Assembly: GCA_910577925.1 (NCBI GenBank)
Contig: CAJTOI010000003.1
Location: 133,650-197,649, forward strand
DNA length: 64,000 nucleotides
Direction: 5' to 3'
Origin: an uncultured Roseburia sp.
GTDB taxonomy: Bacteria; Bacillota; Clostridia; Lachnospirales; Lachnospiraceae
Shown here: one piece after another, positions 42,997-52,661 of the stretch
Layout of the letters: each line of letters starts with the position of its first letter
How positions within the stretch are numbered: the stretch's first letter is position 1
The notes under the pieces: generated by a model
The model's input: only the letters and a program-made list of their open reading frames with translations
The model's database searches: none
Told to the model about the DNA's origin: nothing
Program-made: the position numbers and the translations under genes

Positions 42997-43020
42997 AGAG
43001 AGGCTGCCACAGCCTCTCTT
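42997..43020 (+). terminator. Hairpin between acpP and rnc (weak terminator or processing site)
   Basis: AGAGAGGCTG (42997-43006) pairs perfectly with CAGCCTCTCT (43010-43019) around a 3-nt loop. The following sequence TTATAAA has only a short T run. In the rnc leader it could be an attenuator or an RNase III substrate. Confidence 0.5.
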
Positions 43021-43102
43021 TATAAATATCAGAAACCGGTGTTTTTTCTTACGCTATATGGAAATGTGGCGCAAGAAAAGACCTCGGAGGCAGGAGGTTG
43101 CA

Positions 43103-43789
43103 ATGTCAAAACTGACAGAACTGCAGGAACGGATCGGCTATACGTTCCGGAGGGAAGGACTGCTGCGCCAGGCGCTTACACACAGTTCCTATGCGAATGA
43201 AAAACATATGAAAAAGCTCTCGGACAACGAACGGCTGGAATTTTTGGGAGACGCGGTTTTAGAGGTGGTGTCCAGCGAGTTTCTCTATCAGAATTATCCG
43301 AAGCTGCCGGAGGGGGATCTGACGAAGCTGCGCGCCAGCATTGTCTGCGAACCGACGCTTGCGCTGTGTACGAGAGAGCTTGCGTTAGGAGACTATCTGT
43401 ATCTTGGCAGAGGGGAGGATCAGACCGGAGGAAGAAAAAGAAAATCCATCCTCTCCGATGCGCTTGAGGCGGTAATCGGTGCGATTTACCTCGACGGCGG
43501 ATTTGCGCCCGCCAGAGAATTTGTGCGCCGTTTTATTCTGACGGATATTGAGCACAAAAAATTGTTCTATGACAGCAAAACCATCCTGCAGGAGGTGGTG
43601 CAGGGCAGTTATGCAGAGCCGCTGCACTATGTGCTGCTGGCGGAGGAAGGGCCGGACCACGACAAACAGTTCCGGATGCAGGCGTGCATCGGCGAGCGCG
43701 TGGTGGGGGAAGGACTCGGCCATACAAAGAAGGCGGCGGAGCAGGAGGCGGCCTACCAGGCGCTGCTCTTATTAAAACCACAGGTGTAA
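43103..43789 (+). CDS. rnc: Ribonuclease III
   Basis: A 228-residue double-strand-specific ribonuclease for rRNA and mRNA processing. The signature ERLEFLGDAVLEVV is at residues 38-51; the C-terminal 70 residues are the dsRNA-binding domain (TILQEVVQGSYAEPLHY ... KKAAEQEAAYQALL). The ATG at 43103 follows AGGAGG; longer in-frame versions run through the upstream hairpin. Confidence 0.96.
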   Translation: MSKLTELQERIGYTFRREGLLRQALTHSSYANEKHMKKLSDNERLEFLGDAVLEVVSSEFLYQNYPKLPEGDLTKLRASIVCEPTLALCTRELALGDYLYLGRGEDQTGGRKRKSILSDALEAVIGAIYLDGGFAPAREFVRRFILTDIEHKKLFYDSKTILQEVVQGSYAEPLHYVLLAEEGPDHDKQFRMQACIGERVVGEGLGHTKKAAEQEAAYQALLLLKPQV

Positions 43790-43802
43790 AAGCGAGGAAA
43801 GT

Positions 43803-46800
43803 ATGTATCTTAAGAGTATCGAAGTGCAGGGCTTTAAGTCCTTCGCCAACAAAATCACCTTTGAATTTCACAACGGCATTACCGGAATTGTGGGGCCGAA
43901 CGGAAGCGGTAAGAGCAACGTGGCGGATGCGGTGCGCTGGGTGCTCGGAGAGCAGAGTGCAAAGCAGCTTCGCGGGGCCAGCATGCAGGATGTCATTTTT
44001 GCGGGAACCGAGAACCGGAAGCCGTTGAGCTACGCCTACGTGGCGATTACGATGGACAATGCGGACCACCAGCTTGCGATTGATTTTGAGGAGGTGACGG
44101 TTGCCAGACGTGTATACCGGTCCGGTGAGAGCGAATATCTGATTAACGGCAGTCCCTGCCGTCTGAAAGACGTGACGGAGCTTTTTTACGATACGGGTAT
44201 CGGAAAAGAGGGCTATTCCATTATCGGACAGGGACAGATCGAGCGCATCTTAAGCGGTAAGCCGGAGGAGCGGCGCGAGCTGTTCGACGAGGCGGCCGGG
44301 ATTGTCAAATACAAAAAGCGCAAGGCCACCGCACAGAAAAAGTTAGAGAGCGAGCGGGAGAACCTTGTGCGTGTCAACGATATTTTAGCCGAGCTCGAGC
44401 GCCAGGTGGGACCGCTTGAGCGCCAGGCGGAAAAAGCCCGTGTTTATCTCAAGAAAAAAGAAGAATTAAAGACGTATGATGTGAATATGTTCCTTATGGA
44501 AGCGGAACACATCGAACAGGAGCTTTCCGGTGTGCAGGAAAAGTACCGGATTGCGGACGCGCAGCAAAAAGAGGCGAATGATTCCTATGAGAGGATCAAG
44601 TCCGATTACGAAAAAACGGAACAGGATATGGCGGCGATGGATGAGAAGATCGAATCCATCCGGGAGAATCTTGGCAGTACGACGGTTATGAAGGGCAAGC
44701 TCGAGGGGCAGATTAATGTGTTAAACGAGCAGATCCATTCGGCCGAAATGACAGACGAGCATCTGCAGAGCCGCCTTGATTCCATCGACAGGGAAAAGCA
44801 GGAACGCCTCGGGCAGAAAGCGGCCTATGATGCGCAGAAGGAAAGCCTTGACGCAAAGCTTGCACAGGCAGGGCAGCGCAGGAGAGAGGCCGAGGATGCA
44901 CTGCGCCGTCTCCAGGAGGAGATTGCCCGATGCACCGACGGCATTGAGCAGGGCAAAAACGAAATTATTGAACTTTTGAATAAAAATGCTTCCGTCAAGG
45001 CAAGACAGCAGCGGTATGACACCATGCTTGAGCAGGTTAATATCCGCAAGGCTCAGCTGACGCAGCGGCTGCTTGCGCGCAAGACGGAGGAAGCCGATTT
45101 AGAGACGGTGCTGACGGATTACCAGCGTGAACTTGACGCCGTGAATGCGCAGATATCGGAGAGCCGGAAGCAGGCGGCCGAGATGGAAGAGCAGAGCAGA
45201 GACTGGAAGCGCAAATCCGCGGAGACCAATCAGAAGCTCGAACAGGCGGTGGCAAAATACCACAGAGACCAGTCAAGGCTCGAATCCCTGCGGAATATCG
45301 CCGAGCGTTATGACGGCTACGGGAACAGCATCCGCCGCGTGATGGAGCAGAAATCATCCAACCGGGGGCTGCTGGGCGTGGTTTCCGATTTGATTCAGGT
45401 GGAAAAGAAGTATGAGGTTGCGATCGAGACGGCGCTGGGCGGAAATATTCAGAACATCGTGACGGAGGATGAGGAGACCGCCAAGCGGATGATTTCCTAT
45501 CTGAAAGAAAACCGGTTCGGAAGAGCGACCTTTCTCCCGCTGACCAGTGTGGATGGGCGCGGAAATTTCAAAAATACGGACGCGCTTAAGGAGCCGGGGG
45601 TCATCGGCCTTGCGAGTACGCTGGTAAAAACAGACGCGAAATATGAGGGCGTGACGGCGTACCTCTTAGGGCGCGTGATCGTGACCGAACATATCGATTA
45701 TGCGATACGGCTTGCGCGCAAAAACCGCTACTCCCTGCATATCGTGACGCTCGAGGGCGAATATCTGTCCCCGGGCGGTTCCATGACGGGAGGAGCCTTT
45801 AAAAACAGCAGCAATCTTCTGGCCAGAAAGCGGGAGATCGAGGAGCTTGAGCGTCAGGTGACAGACCTGGAAAAGGAGATTTCCGGGCACAGAAACCGGC
45901 TTGAGGATATCAAGACGGCGCGGAGTCTGCTGCAGGAGGAAATCGAGGCGAACAAGGCGGCGCTGCAGGAGCAGTTTATTCTCCAGAACACGGCGAAACT
46001 GAATGTAGAGCGCGCCACGGAGCAGAAAAACGAGAGCGAGAGCGTATACGCCGGCTTACAGACCGAGAACCGGGAGATTGAGAATCAGCTTCGGGAGATC
46101 GGTGCGAACAAGGAGCGTATTTTAGAGGAAATCGAGGCCGCAAAGCAGCGCCAGGCGCAGATTGAGGCGGAGAGCAGCAGCTTTCAGGCCGTTCTCGACG
46201 AAAATGCGGGCAGGGAGGAAGCGGCTGCAAAAGCGGTTTCCGACGTGCAGTTAGAGGAGGCGGCCATCCGTCAGAAGGCAGGGTTCGTGCTTGAGAATCT
46301 CGAGCGTGTGACGGGGGAGATCCGGCGCTACGAGCAGGAGCGGGAAACGTTTGTGAGCGATGCAAAGAGCGCAAAAGAGGATGCCGAGCGGAAGCGGCGG
46401 GATATCGAGGAGATTAAAAAGACGCTTCTGGCCTCCGACGATACCGCCGTGAGACTGGAGCGGGAATTAAAGGAGCATATCGCCCGCCGGGAAGAACTGT
46501 CTGCCGCGTACAAGGGGTTTTTCGAGAAGCGGGAGGAGATCTCCAAGCAGCTGTCGGAGCTTGACAAAGAGATTTTCCGACTGAACAGTCAGAGAGAAAA
46601 GCTTGAGGAGGCCTCGGAGCATCAGAGCAATTATATGTGGGAGGAATACGAGCTGACGCTTCACGCTGCGATGGAGCTGCGCAGCGCGGAGTATGACGAT
46701 TTGCCGGCGATAAAGAAACTGATTGCGGCGGTCAAAGACGAGATCCGGGGTCTCGGCGACGTCAATGTCAATTCGATCGAGGACTACAGAGAGGTTTCCG

Positions 46801-47363
46801 AGCGCTACGAGTTTTTAAAGACGCAGCACGATGATCTGGTCGAGGCGGAGAACACGCTGCTCGGCATTATCGAGGAGCTTGACACGGGGATGCGCAGACA
46901 GTTCATGGAAAAGTTCGCGGAGATACAAAAGGAGTTTGACAAGGTGTTTAAGGAGCTTTTCGGAGGCGGCAAGGGAACCTTAGAGCTGGTGGAAGACGAG
47001 GATATCTTAGAGTGCGGCATCCGCATTATCGCCCAGCCGCCCGGAAAGAAGCTGCAGAATATGATGCAGATGTCCGGCGGGGAGAAGGCGCTGACGGCGA
47101 TCGCGCTGCTGTTTGCGATCCAGAACTTAAAACCGTCGCCGTTTTGTCTGTTAGACGAGATTGAAGCGGCGCTTGACGATTCCAACGTGGGGCGTTTTGC
47201 AAAATATTTACATAAGCTTACACAGAACACGCAGTTTATCGTTATCACGCACCGGCGCGGCACGATGGCGGCGGCAGACCGCCTGTACGGAATCACAATG
47301 CAGGAAAAGGGAGTGTCTACCCTTGTGTCTGTCAATCTGATTGAGGACGATTTGGATAAGTAG
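43803..47363 (+). CDS. smc: Chromosome segregation protein SMC
   Basis: An 1186-residue condensin ATPase. Walker A GPNGSGKSN lies near residue 33; two long coiled coils (about 165-500 and 670-1010) flank a hinge at about 515-640 (GVVSDLIQVEKKYEVAIE, GGSMTGGAF). The C-terminal half has signature MSGGEKALTAIALL and Walker B FCLLDEIEAALDD. Full length, typical for Bacillota. It follows rnc by 13 bp and precedes ftsY by 15 bp. Confidence 0.97.
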   Translation: MYLKSIEVQGFKSFANKITFEFHNGITGIVGPNGSGKSNVADAVRWVLGEQSAKQLRGASMQDVIFAGTENRKPLSYAYVAITMDNADHQLAIDFEEVTVARRVYRSGESEYLINGSPCRLKDVTELFYDTGIGKEGYSIIGQGQIERILSGKPEERRELFDEAAGIVKYKKRKATAQKKLESERENLVRVNDILAELERQVGPLERQAEKARVYLKKKEELKTYDVNMFLMEAEHIEQELSGVQEKYRIADAQQKEANDSYERIKSDYEKTEQDMAAMDEKIESIRENLGSTTVMKGKLEGQINVLNEQIHSAEMTDEHLQSRLDSIDREKQERLGQKAAYDAQKESLDAKLAQAGQRRREAEDALRRLQEEIARCTDGIEQGKNEIIELLNKNASVKARQQRYDTMLEQVNIRKAQLTQRLLARKTEEADLETVLTDYQRELDAVNAQISESRKQAAEMEEQSRDWKRKSAETNQKLEQAVAKYHRDQSRLESLRNIAERYDGYGNSIRRVMEQKSSNRGLLGVVSDLIQVEKKYEVAIETALGGNIQNIVTEDEETAKRMISYLKENRFGRATFLPLTSVDGRGNFKNTDALKEPGVIGLASTLVKTDAKYEGVTAYLLGRVIVTEHIDYAIRLARKNRYSLHIVTLEGEYLSPGGSMTGGAFKNSSNLLARKREIEELERQVTDLEKEISGHRNRLEDIKTARSLLQEEIEANKAALQEQFILQNTAKLNVERATEQKNESESVYAGLQTENREIENQLREIGANKERILEEIEAAKQRQAQIEAESSSFQAVLDENAGREEAAAKAVSDVQLEEAAIRQKAGFVLENLERVTGEIRRYEQERETFVSDAKSAKEDAERKRRDIEEIKKTLLASDDTAVRLERELKEHIARREELSAAYKGFFEKREEISKQLSELDKEIFRLNSQREKLEEASEHQSNYMWEEYELTLHAAMELRSAEYDDLPAIKKLIAAVKDEIRGLGDVNVNSIEDYREVSERYEFLKTQHDDLVEAENTLLGIIEELDTGMRRQFMEKFAEIQKEFDKVFKELFGGGKGTLELVEDEDILECGIRIIAQPPGKKLQNMMQMSGGEKALTAIALLFAIQNLKPSPFCLLDEIEAALDDSNVGRFAKYLHKLTQNTQFIVITHRRGTMAAADRLYGITMQEKGVSTLVSVNLIEDDLDK

Positions 47364-47378
47364 ACGGGAGGAATTTTT

Positions 47379-48314
47379 ATGGGTGAGGAGAAACAGGGCT
47401 TTTGGAGCCGTCTGGTGTCGGGCCTGACAAAGACCAGAGATAATATCGTATCGGGATTTGATTCCATTTTTAACGGATTTTCGAGTATTGACGATGATTT
47501 CTATGAGGAGATCGAGGAGATTCTCATCATGGGGGATATCGGGGTGAATGCCACGGAGTCGATTATGGAGAGCCTCAGGCAGAAGGTAAAGGAAAATCGT
47601 ATCAAGGAGCCGTCGGCGTGCAAGGAACTGCTGATTCACAGCATCAAAGAGCAGATGGATGTGGGGGAGACTGCATATCGCTTTGAGCAGGAAAAGTCGG
47701 TCGTGCTGATTATCGGGGTCAACGGCGTAGGGAAGACGACCTCCGTCGGCAAGCTTGCGGGCAAGCTCAAAGATCAGGGAAAGCGCGTGGTACTGGCGGC
47801 GGCGGACACGTTTCGGGCGGCGGCGGGAAGCCAGCTTGCCGAGTGGGCGAACCGGGCCGGCGTGGAAATGATCGGGGGACAGGAGGGCGCGGATCCCGCG
47901 GCCGTGGTGTACGATGCGGTGGCGGCGGCGAAGGCCAGAAACGCCGACGTCCTGCTCTGCGATACGGCAGGGCGGCTTCACAATAAGAAAAATCTGATGG
48001 AGGAGCTCAAAAAGATCAACCGTATTCTCGAGAAGGAGTACCCGGATGCATACCGGGAGACTTTGGTGGTCTTAGATGCCACGACCGGTCAGAATGCGTT
48101 AAATCAGGCGCGGCAGTTTTCCGAAGCCGCGGAGATTACCGGGATTATTCTCACGAAGATGGACGGGACGGCAAAGGGCGGAATTGCGGTTGCAATTCAC
48201 TCGGAGCTGGGCATCCCCGTGAAATATATCGGTGTGGGGGAGACCATCGAAGATCTGCAGAAGTTTGATTCGAATCAGTTTGTGAATGCGCTGTTTGACG
48301 TGCAGGAGGCGTAA
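47379..48314 (+). CDS. ftsY: Signal recognition particle receptor FtsY
   Basis: A 311-residue SRP GTPase with a short acidic-poor A region (1-20), N domain and G domain: G1 GVNGVGKTTS, G3 DTAGRLHNK, G4 TKMDG followed by TAKGG. It receives ribosome-SRP complexes at the membrane; its partner Ffh is encoded 4.3 kb downstream in the same direction. The next gene, ilvA, begins 2 bp after the stop. Confidence 0.96.
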   Translation: MGEEKQGFWSRLVSGLTKTRDNIVSGFDSIFNGFSSIDDDFYEEIEEILIMGDIGVNATESIMESLRQKVKENRIKEPSACKELLIHSIKEQMDVGETAYRFEQEKSVVLIIGVNGVGKTTSVGKLAGKLKDQGKRVVLAAADTFRAAAGSQLAEWANRAGVEMIGGQEGADPAAVVYDAVAAAKARNADVLLCDTAGRLHNKKNLMEELKKINRILEKEYPDAYRETLVVLDATTGQNALNQARQFSEAAEITGIILTKMDGTAKGGIAVAIHSELGIPVKYIGVGETIEDLQKFDSNQFVNALFDVQEA

Positions 48315-48316
48315 AA

Positions 48317-49540
48317 ATGGAGAGAGAAATGCTGACATTAGACAAATTTGAGGAGGCGAGCGAGAGAGTGCGGGAAGTCACTCTCGAGACAAAGCTGATT
48401 TACAGTGATTACCTGAGTGAACAGACCGGAAACAAGGTGTACTTAAAGCCGGAGAATATGCAGTTTACCGGGGCGTATAAGGTGCGCGGCGCCTACTATA
48501 AGATCAGCACGCTGACGGAGGAGGAGCGCGCCCGCGGGCTGATTACGGCTTCGGCCGGAAATCATGCGCAGGGGGTGGCCTACGCGGCGAAATGCTTCGG
48601 ATGCAAGGCCGTGATCGTGATGCCGACGACGACGCCGCTGATCAAGGTCAACCGCACGAAGAGCTACGGCGCGCAGGTCGTGCTCTGCGGGGACGTCTAT
48701 GACGAGGCCTGCCAGAAAGCATATGAGCTGGCGGAGAAGGAGGGGTATACCTTTATCCACCCGTTTGACGATCCCGCGGTTGCGACCGGTCAGGGAACCA
48801 TCGCGATGGAGATTTTCAAGGAGCTGCCGCTTGTGGAATACATACTCGTGCCGATTGGCGGCGGCGGTCTTGCGACCGGCGTGTCAACGTTGGCGAAGCT
48901 TCTGAACCCGAAGATTAAAGTCATCGGCGTGGAGCCGGCAGGGGCAAACTGCATGCAGGCGTCCTTTGCGGCGGGAAAGGTCGTCACGCTGCCGGGCGTC
49001 AGCACGATTGCGGACGGAACCGCAGTCAAGACACCGGGAAGCCGGATTTTTCCGTATATCCAGAAAAATCTTGACGACATCATCACGGTCACGGACGACG
49101 AGCTGATCGCGGCGTTTCTCGATATGGTGGAAAATCATAAGATCGTCGTGGAAAATTCGGGTCTTCTGACTGTGGCGGCGTTAAAGCATCTGGATGTCTC
49201 GGATAAGCGTGTGGCAGCGATTTTAAGCGGCGGCAATATGGATGTGATTACGATGTCGTCTGTGGTGCAGCAGGGGCTGATTCTGCGCGACCGCATTTTT
49301 ACCGTGTCCGTGCTGCTGCCGGATAAGCCGGGTGAGCTCACGAAGGTTTCCGCGGCGATTGCGAAGGAGCAGGGAAATGTCATCAAGCTGGAGCACAACC
49401 AGTTTGTGTCGACAAACCGGAACGCGGCGGTAGAACTGCGCATCACACTGGAGTGCTTCGGGACGGAGCACAAAAAGCAGATTATGAAAGCACTCGAGAA
49501 AAAGGAGTATCAGCCCAAGTTGGTGCGAACGAGCCTTTAG
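48317..49540 (+). CDS. ilvA: Threonine ammonia-lyase with ACT domain
   Basis: A 407-residue PLP enzyme of the medium-length type, deaminating threonine to 2-oxobutyrate. PLP lysine in TGAYKVRGAYYK; SAGNHAQGVAYAAK and GGGGLATGVS bind the cofactor phosphate; the last 75 residues are an ACT-like domain (FTVSVLLPDKPGELTKVSA). AGGAGG lies 7 nt before the ATG and inside the last ftsY codons, so it is tightly coupled to ftsY, an unusual partner. Confidence 0.93.
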   Translation: MEREMLTLDKFEEASERVREVTLETKLIYSDYLSEQTGNKVYLKPENMQFTGAYKVRGAYYKISTLTEEERARGLITASAGNHAQGVAYAAKCFGCKAVIVMPTTTPLIKVNRTKSYGAQVVLCGDVYDEACQKAYELAEKEGYTFIHPFDDPAVATGQGTIAMEIFKELPLVEYILVPIGGGGLATGVSTLAKLLNPKIKVIGVEPAGANCMQASFAAGKVVTLPGVSTIADGTAVKTPGSRIFPYIQKNLDDIITVTDDELIAAFLDMVENHKIVVENSGLLTVAALKHLDVSDKRVAAILSGGNMDVITMSSVVQQGLILRDRIFTVSVLLPDKPGELTKVSAAIAKEQGNVIKLEHNQFVSTNRNAAVELRITLECFGTEHKKQIMKALEKKEYQPKLVRTSL

Positions 49541-49565
49541 GCAGGATGATACAGGAGGAAAAGAG

Positions 49566-50942
49566 ATGGAGTTAATCAAAAGATTTTTCGAGCCCGTGGA
49601 TATGACGGAGGGCAGCCCATGGCAGAAAATCGTGCTTTTTACGGTTCCGATGCTGGCCGGAAACATTGCGCAGCAGCTCTACAATACGGTGGACAGTGTC
49701 GTGGTCGGCAATTACGTCGGGGATAACGCGCTTGCGGCGGTCGGAAGCGCGGGCCCGATTTTAAATCTGCTGATCGTTCTGTTTGTCGGAATCAGTGTGG
49801 GCGCCGGGATTATGGTGTCTCAGTATTTCGGCGCGAGAAACAGAGAAGAACTCTCGACCACCATCGGCAACTGCATTACGCTCACGGGAATTGCGACCGT
49901 GTTTGTGATGGTGGCGGCATCCCTTGCGGCGCGGCCGCTGCTGGAGCTGCTGGACACGCCCGAGTCGATTATCGGCTGGTGCCATTCTTATCTGCTGATT
50001 TTGTTTATCGGGGTTGCAGGTCTGGCATTCTACAATATTTTAAGCGGAATTTTGAGAGGGCTCGGAGATTCCATGTCGGCGCTTGCCTACCTTCTGGTAT
50101 CGACGCTTCTCAATATCGCGCTCGATATCTTATTTGTGGCCGGACTCGGCATGGGCGTAAACGGCGTGGCGCTTGCGACGGTAATCGCGCAGACGGTTTC
50201 CGCGGCGCTGTGTCTGTTTAAACTGCTGCGCATGCGCGATATTTTTGATCTGAAAACGGAGCACTTAAAGCTTAAGAAACACCATACGATGAATATCGTC
50301 CGTCTGGGACTGCCGTCCGGCATCACGCAGGCGATTCTCTCTATGGCGATGATTGTGGTGCAGTCGCTGACAAACAGTTTCGGGGAAATGTTTATCGCCG
50401 CGAATGTGATTATCATGCGTGTGGACGGATTCGCGATGATGCCGAATTTCTCCTTCGGGACGGCGATGACGACCTATGCGGGGCAGAATGTGGGCGCGGG
50501 AGCGCTTGACCGTGTGGAGAAAGGCGCGAAGCAGGGTACCCTGATTGCGATGGGGACTTCCACCGTGATTACCGCGCTGATCCTGATTTTCGGAAAAGGG
50601 CTGATGGGGATCTTTACGAAGACCACGGAGCTTGTGGATTTGAGCCGTGAGCTGATGGGGATTCTCGCGGTCGGCTATATCGCGATGGCGGTCACGCAGA
50701 GTCTGTCGGGCGTGATGCGCGGCGCGGGCGACACGATGACGCCGATGTGGATTTCGATTGTCACGACAATTATCGTGCGCGTGCCGATCGCGTACGGAAT
50801 CGCGTACCTGACACGGACTCCGGAACTGCCGAACGGCAGACAGGAGTGTATCGTGATCTCACTGCTGATTTCGTGGCTGTTCGGAGCGATTGTGACCTTT
50901 CTGTTTTATCGGAGAGGAAAGTGGAAGAGCAAGGCAGTCTGA
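49566..50942 (+). CDS. MATE family efflux transporter
   Basis: A 458-residue protein with twelve predicted membrane helices and the internal duplication of MATE antiporters; MLAGNIAQQLYNTVDSVVVG is a typical first-helix signature. Extrudes cationic drugs or metabolites using Na+ or H+ gradients; substrate not readable. It lies 25 bp after ilvA. Confidence 0.92.
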   Translation: MELIKRFFEPVDMTEGSPWQKIVLFTVPMLAGNIAQQLYNTVDSVVVGNYVGDNALAAVGSAGPILNLLIVLFVGISVGAGIMVSQYFGARNREELSTTIGNCITLTGIATVFVMVAASLAARPLLELLDTPESIIGWCHSYLLILFIGVAGLAFYNILSGILRGLGDSMSALAYLLVSTLLNIALDILFVAGLGMGVNGVALATVIAQTVSAALCLFKLLRMRDIFDLKTEHLKLKKHHTMNIVRLGLPSGITQAILSMAMIVVQSLTNSFGEMFIAANVIIMRVDGFAMMPNFSFGTAMTTYAGQNVGAGALDRVEKGAKQGTLIAMGTSTVITALILIFGKGLMGIFTKTTELVDLSRELMGILAVGYIAMAVTQSLSGVMRGAGDTMTPMWISIVTTIIVRVPIAYGIAYLTRTPELPNGRQECIVISLLISWLFGAIVTFLFYRRGKWKSKAV

Positions 50943-50978
50943 GGACGGAGCTGTGTGGATGCAGGGAGGACAAACAAG

Positions 50979-52274
50979 ATGACAATACTCAGGGATTTAT
51001 CCATGCTGTGGTCACTGTTTCATATACTGATTCTTTTTATGCTGCTGTATCGTTCCCGTTATTCCCGGAAGAAGACTTTTATTCTTACGGGAATCACAAT
51101 GGGACTTTTGATTTTTGTGAATGTGGCGGGGCTATCTCTTTACGGCGCCGGGGTGATGGGAAAGGTTTTCATACTGACCTGCACGCTGCCGAGTCTGCTG
51201 TTTTTCTGGTTTGTCTCAAAAGACAGAAACGGGCGGTTTTTCTTTACGTTCTGCACGGCGGACACAGTTGCGCTGTGGATTATCGCGGTGACAAATGTGG
51301 TGGATTTCTATTTCGGAGGAGAGCAGTATGTCCTGATGTTTGTCGGCAGGCTGGTGTTATTTCCGCTGTTGGAATGGGCGGCGGTTCGTTACCTGCGAAA
51401 ACCCTATCTGGAACTTCAGGAGGAGGTGCCGGACGGATGGGGCATCTTTGCAGGCATGACGGCGCTTTATTATATCCTGCTTGCCGTGATGTCAAATTTT
51501 CCCGTGATCATTACCGGAAGGCCGCAGGAACTTCCGGCTTTTCTGCTGATACTTGTATTGATGCCCATGACCTATGCGATCATTTTTTCGGCGCTGTACA
51601 AACAGCTTTTACTTTTCCGAAAGCAGCAGAGCGAGCGCAGCCTGCAGGAGCAGAAGCTCACACTCGAGGCACAGATTGACAATCAGCAGCGCGTGCGGCG
51701 GATGAAGCATGATATGAAGGGACATACACTCACGCTCTCGGGGCTGCTTGCCGCCGGGAAAGTCGAGGAGGCGCAGAATTACTTAAAAGGCGTGGAAACT
51801 GAGATGGATACCCTGCCGAGGCTGTACAGCGTCAATCCCTACATCAATGCGGTACTGGTCCGGTATGATCAGATATTCCGGGAGATGGGGGCGGAGTGCA
51901 GTATGGAGATACAGGTGGGGGAGGAAGCGCTTCCGTATATGGAGCTGTGTCAGATTCTCTCGAACGGGCTGGAAAATGCCCGCAATGCCGTAAGAGAGCT
52001 GAAATCAAATGAGAGAAAACTGTCTGTGCAGATGAAATACAGCAAGTCGTATCTGCTGCTTCGAATCCGCAACCGCTGCCGCAGGGATCTGAAAGTGGAA
52101 AAGGGAACAATTCCCGCCACAGAGAAGGAAGGGCGGGATCACGGGTTCGGCCTTAAGACAATCCAGGAGATGGCAAAACGGCTTGACGGCGAGATGTTCT
52201 GCTATACGGAGGGAGGCGAGTTTGTCCTCGATGTGATGGTGCGCGGGAGCGGGGTGTCAAGAAAAAATACTTGA
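50979..52274 (+). CDS. Orphan GHKL-type sensor kinase
   Basis: A 431-residue protein with six or seven N-terminal membrane helices (residues 1-215), a coiled linker and a GHKL kinase module like AgrC-type quorum-sensing kinases: RRMKHDMKGHTLTLSGLL holds the phospho-acceptor His, SNGLENARNAV the N box, HGFGLKTI the G box. GGGAGGA at 50964-50970 fixes the ATG at 50979. No response regulator or signal peptide gene is adjacent. Its stop overlaps an inverted repeat and the ylxM promoter. Confidence 0.85.
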   Translation: MTILRDLSMLWSLFHILILFMLLYRSRYSRKKTFILTGITMGLLIFVNVAGLSLYGAGVMGKVFILTCTLPSLLFFWFVSKDRNGRFFFTFCTADTVALWIIAVTNVVDFYFGGEQYVLMFVGRLVLFPLLEWAAVRYLRKPYLELQEEVPDGWGIFAGMTALYYILLAVMSNFPVIITGRPQELPAFLLILVLMPMTYAIIFSALYKQLLLFRKQQSERSLQEQKLTLEAQIDNQQRVRRMKHDMKGHTLTLSGLLAAGKVEEAQNYLKGVETEMDTLPRLYSVNPYINAVLVRYDQIFREMGAECSMEIQVGEEALPYMELCQILSNGLENARNAVRELKSNERKLSVQMKYSKSYLLLRIRNRCRRDLKVEKGTIPATEKEGRDHGFGLKTIQEMAKRLDGEMFCYTEGGEFVLDVMVRGSGVSRKNT

Positions 52275-52279
52275 CACCC
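52252..52279. promoter_or_regulatory. 10-bp perfect inverted repeat overlapping the ylxM promoter
   Basis: GGGTGTCAAG (52252-52261) and CTTGACACCC (52270-52279) around an A-rich 8-nt loop. The right arm contains the TGA of the sensor kinase gene and the -35 TTGACA of the ylxM promoter. It could be an operator or an mRNA 3' hairpin. Confidence 0.6.
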
Positions 52280-52299
52280 GGTTTGTCCTGTGATATTCT
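52271..52299 (+). promoter_or_regulatory. Promoter of ylxM-ffh
   Basis: -35 TTGACA (52271-52276), 17 bp, -10 TATTCT (52294-52299), ending 17 bp before the ylxM ATG. Confidence 0.8.
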
Positions 52300-52316
52300 A
52301 CTCAAGGTGATTGCTT

Positions 52317-52661
52317 ATGGAAGAAAAAATCGAGCAGACATACCTGTATGATTTTTACGGGGAGCTGCTGAACGAGCATCAGAGAAGGATCTACGAGGAC
52401 TTTGTGTGCAACGATCTGTCGCTTGCGGAGATTGCGGAACAGGAGGGCATCAGCAGGCAGGGAGTTCACGATATGGTGCGGCGCTGCACGAGGACGCTTG
52501 AGAGCTACGAGTCAAAGCTGCATCTGGTCTCCCGTTTTCTGTCGACGAGGCAGAAAGTTATGCGCATCAGCGAACTGGCGCAGGGCTTCCGGAAGGAGCA
52601 GGAGGCTGCGGTTATGGAAGAAATCCAACGGATTTCCAATCAGATATTAGAGGAGTTATAG
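52317..52661 (+). CDS. ylxM: YlxM/p13 family DNA-binding protein
   Basis: A 114-residue helix-turn-helix protein typical upstream of ffh in Bacillota, reported to influence SRP function. Sigma-like helix-turn-helix: LSLAEIAEQEGISRQGVHDM. The ATG at 52317 has AAGGTGA six nt upstream. Its stop abuts the ffh start. Confidence 0.92.
   Translation: MEEKIEQTYLYDFYGELLNEHQRRIYEDFVCNDLSLAEIAEQEGISRQGVHDMVRRCTRTLESYESKLHLVSRFLSTRQKVMRISELAQGFRKEQEAAVMEEIQRISNQILEEL

Noticed and set aside
48303..48317. T-box or leader attenuator before ilvA
   Set aside because: Only 2 bp separate ftsY and ilvA; there is no room for a leader.
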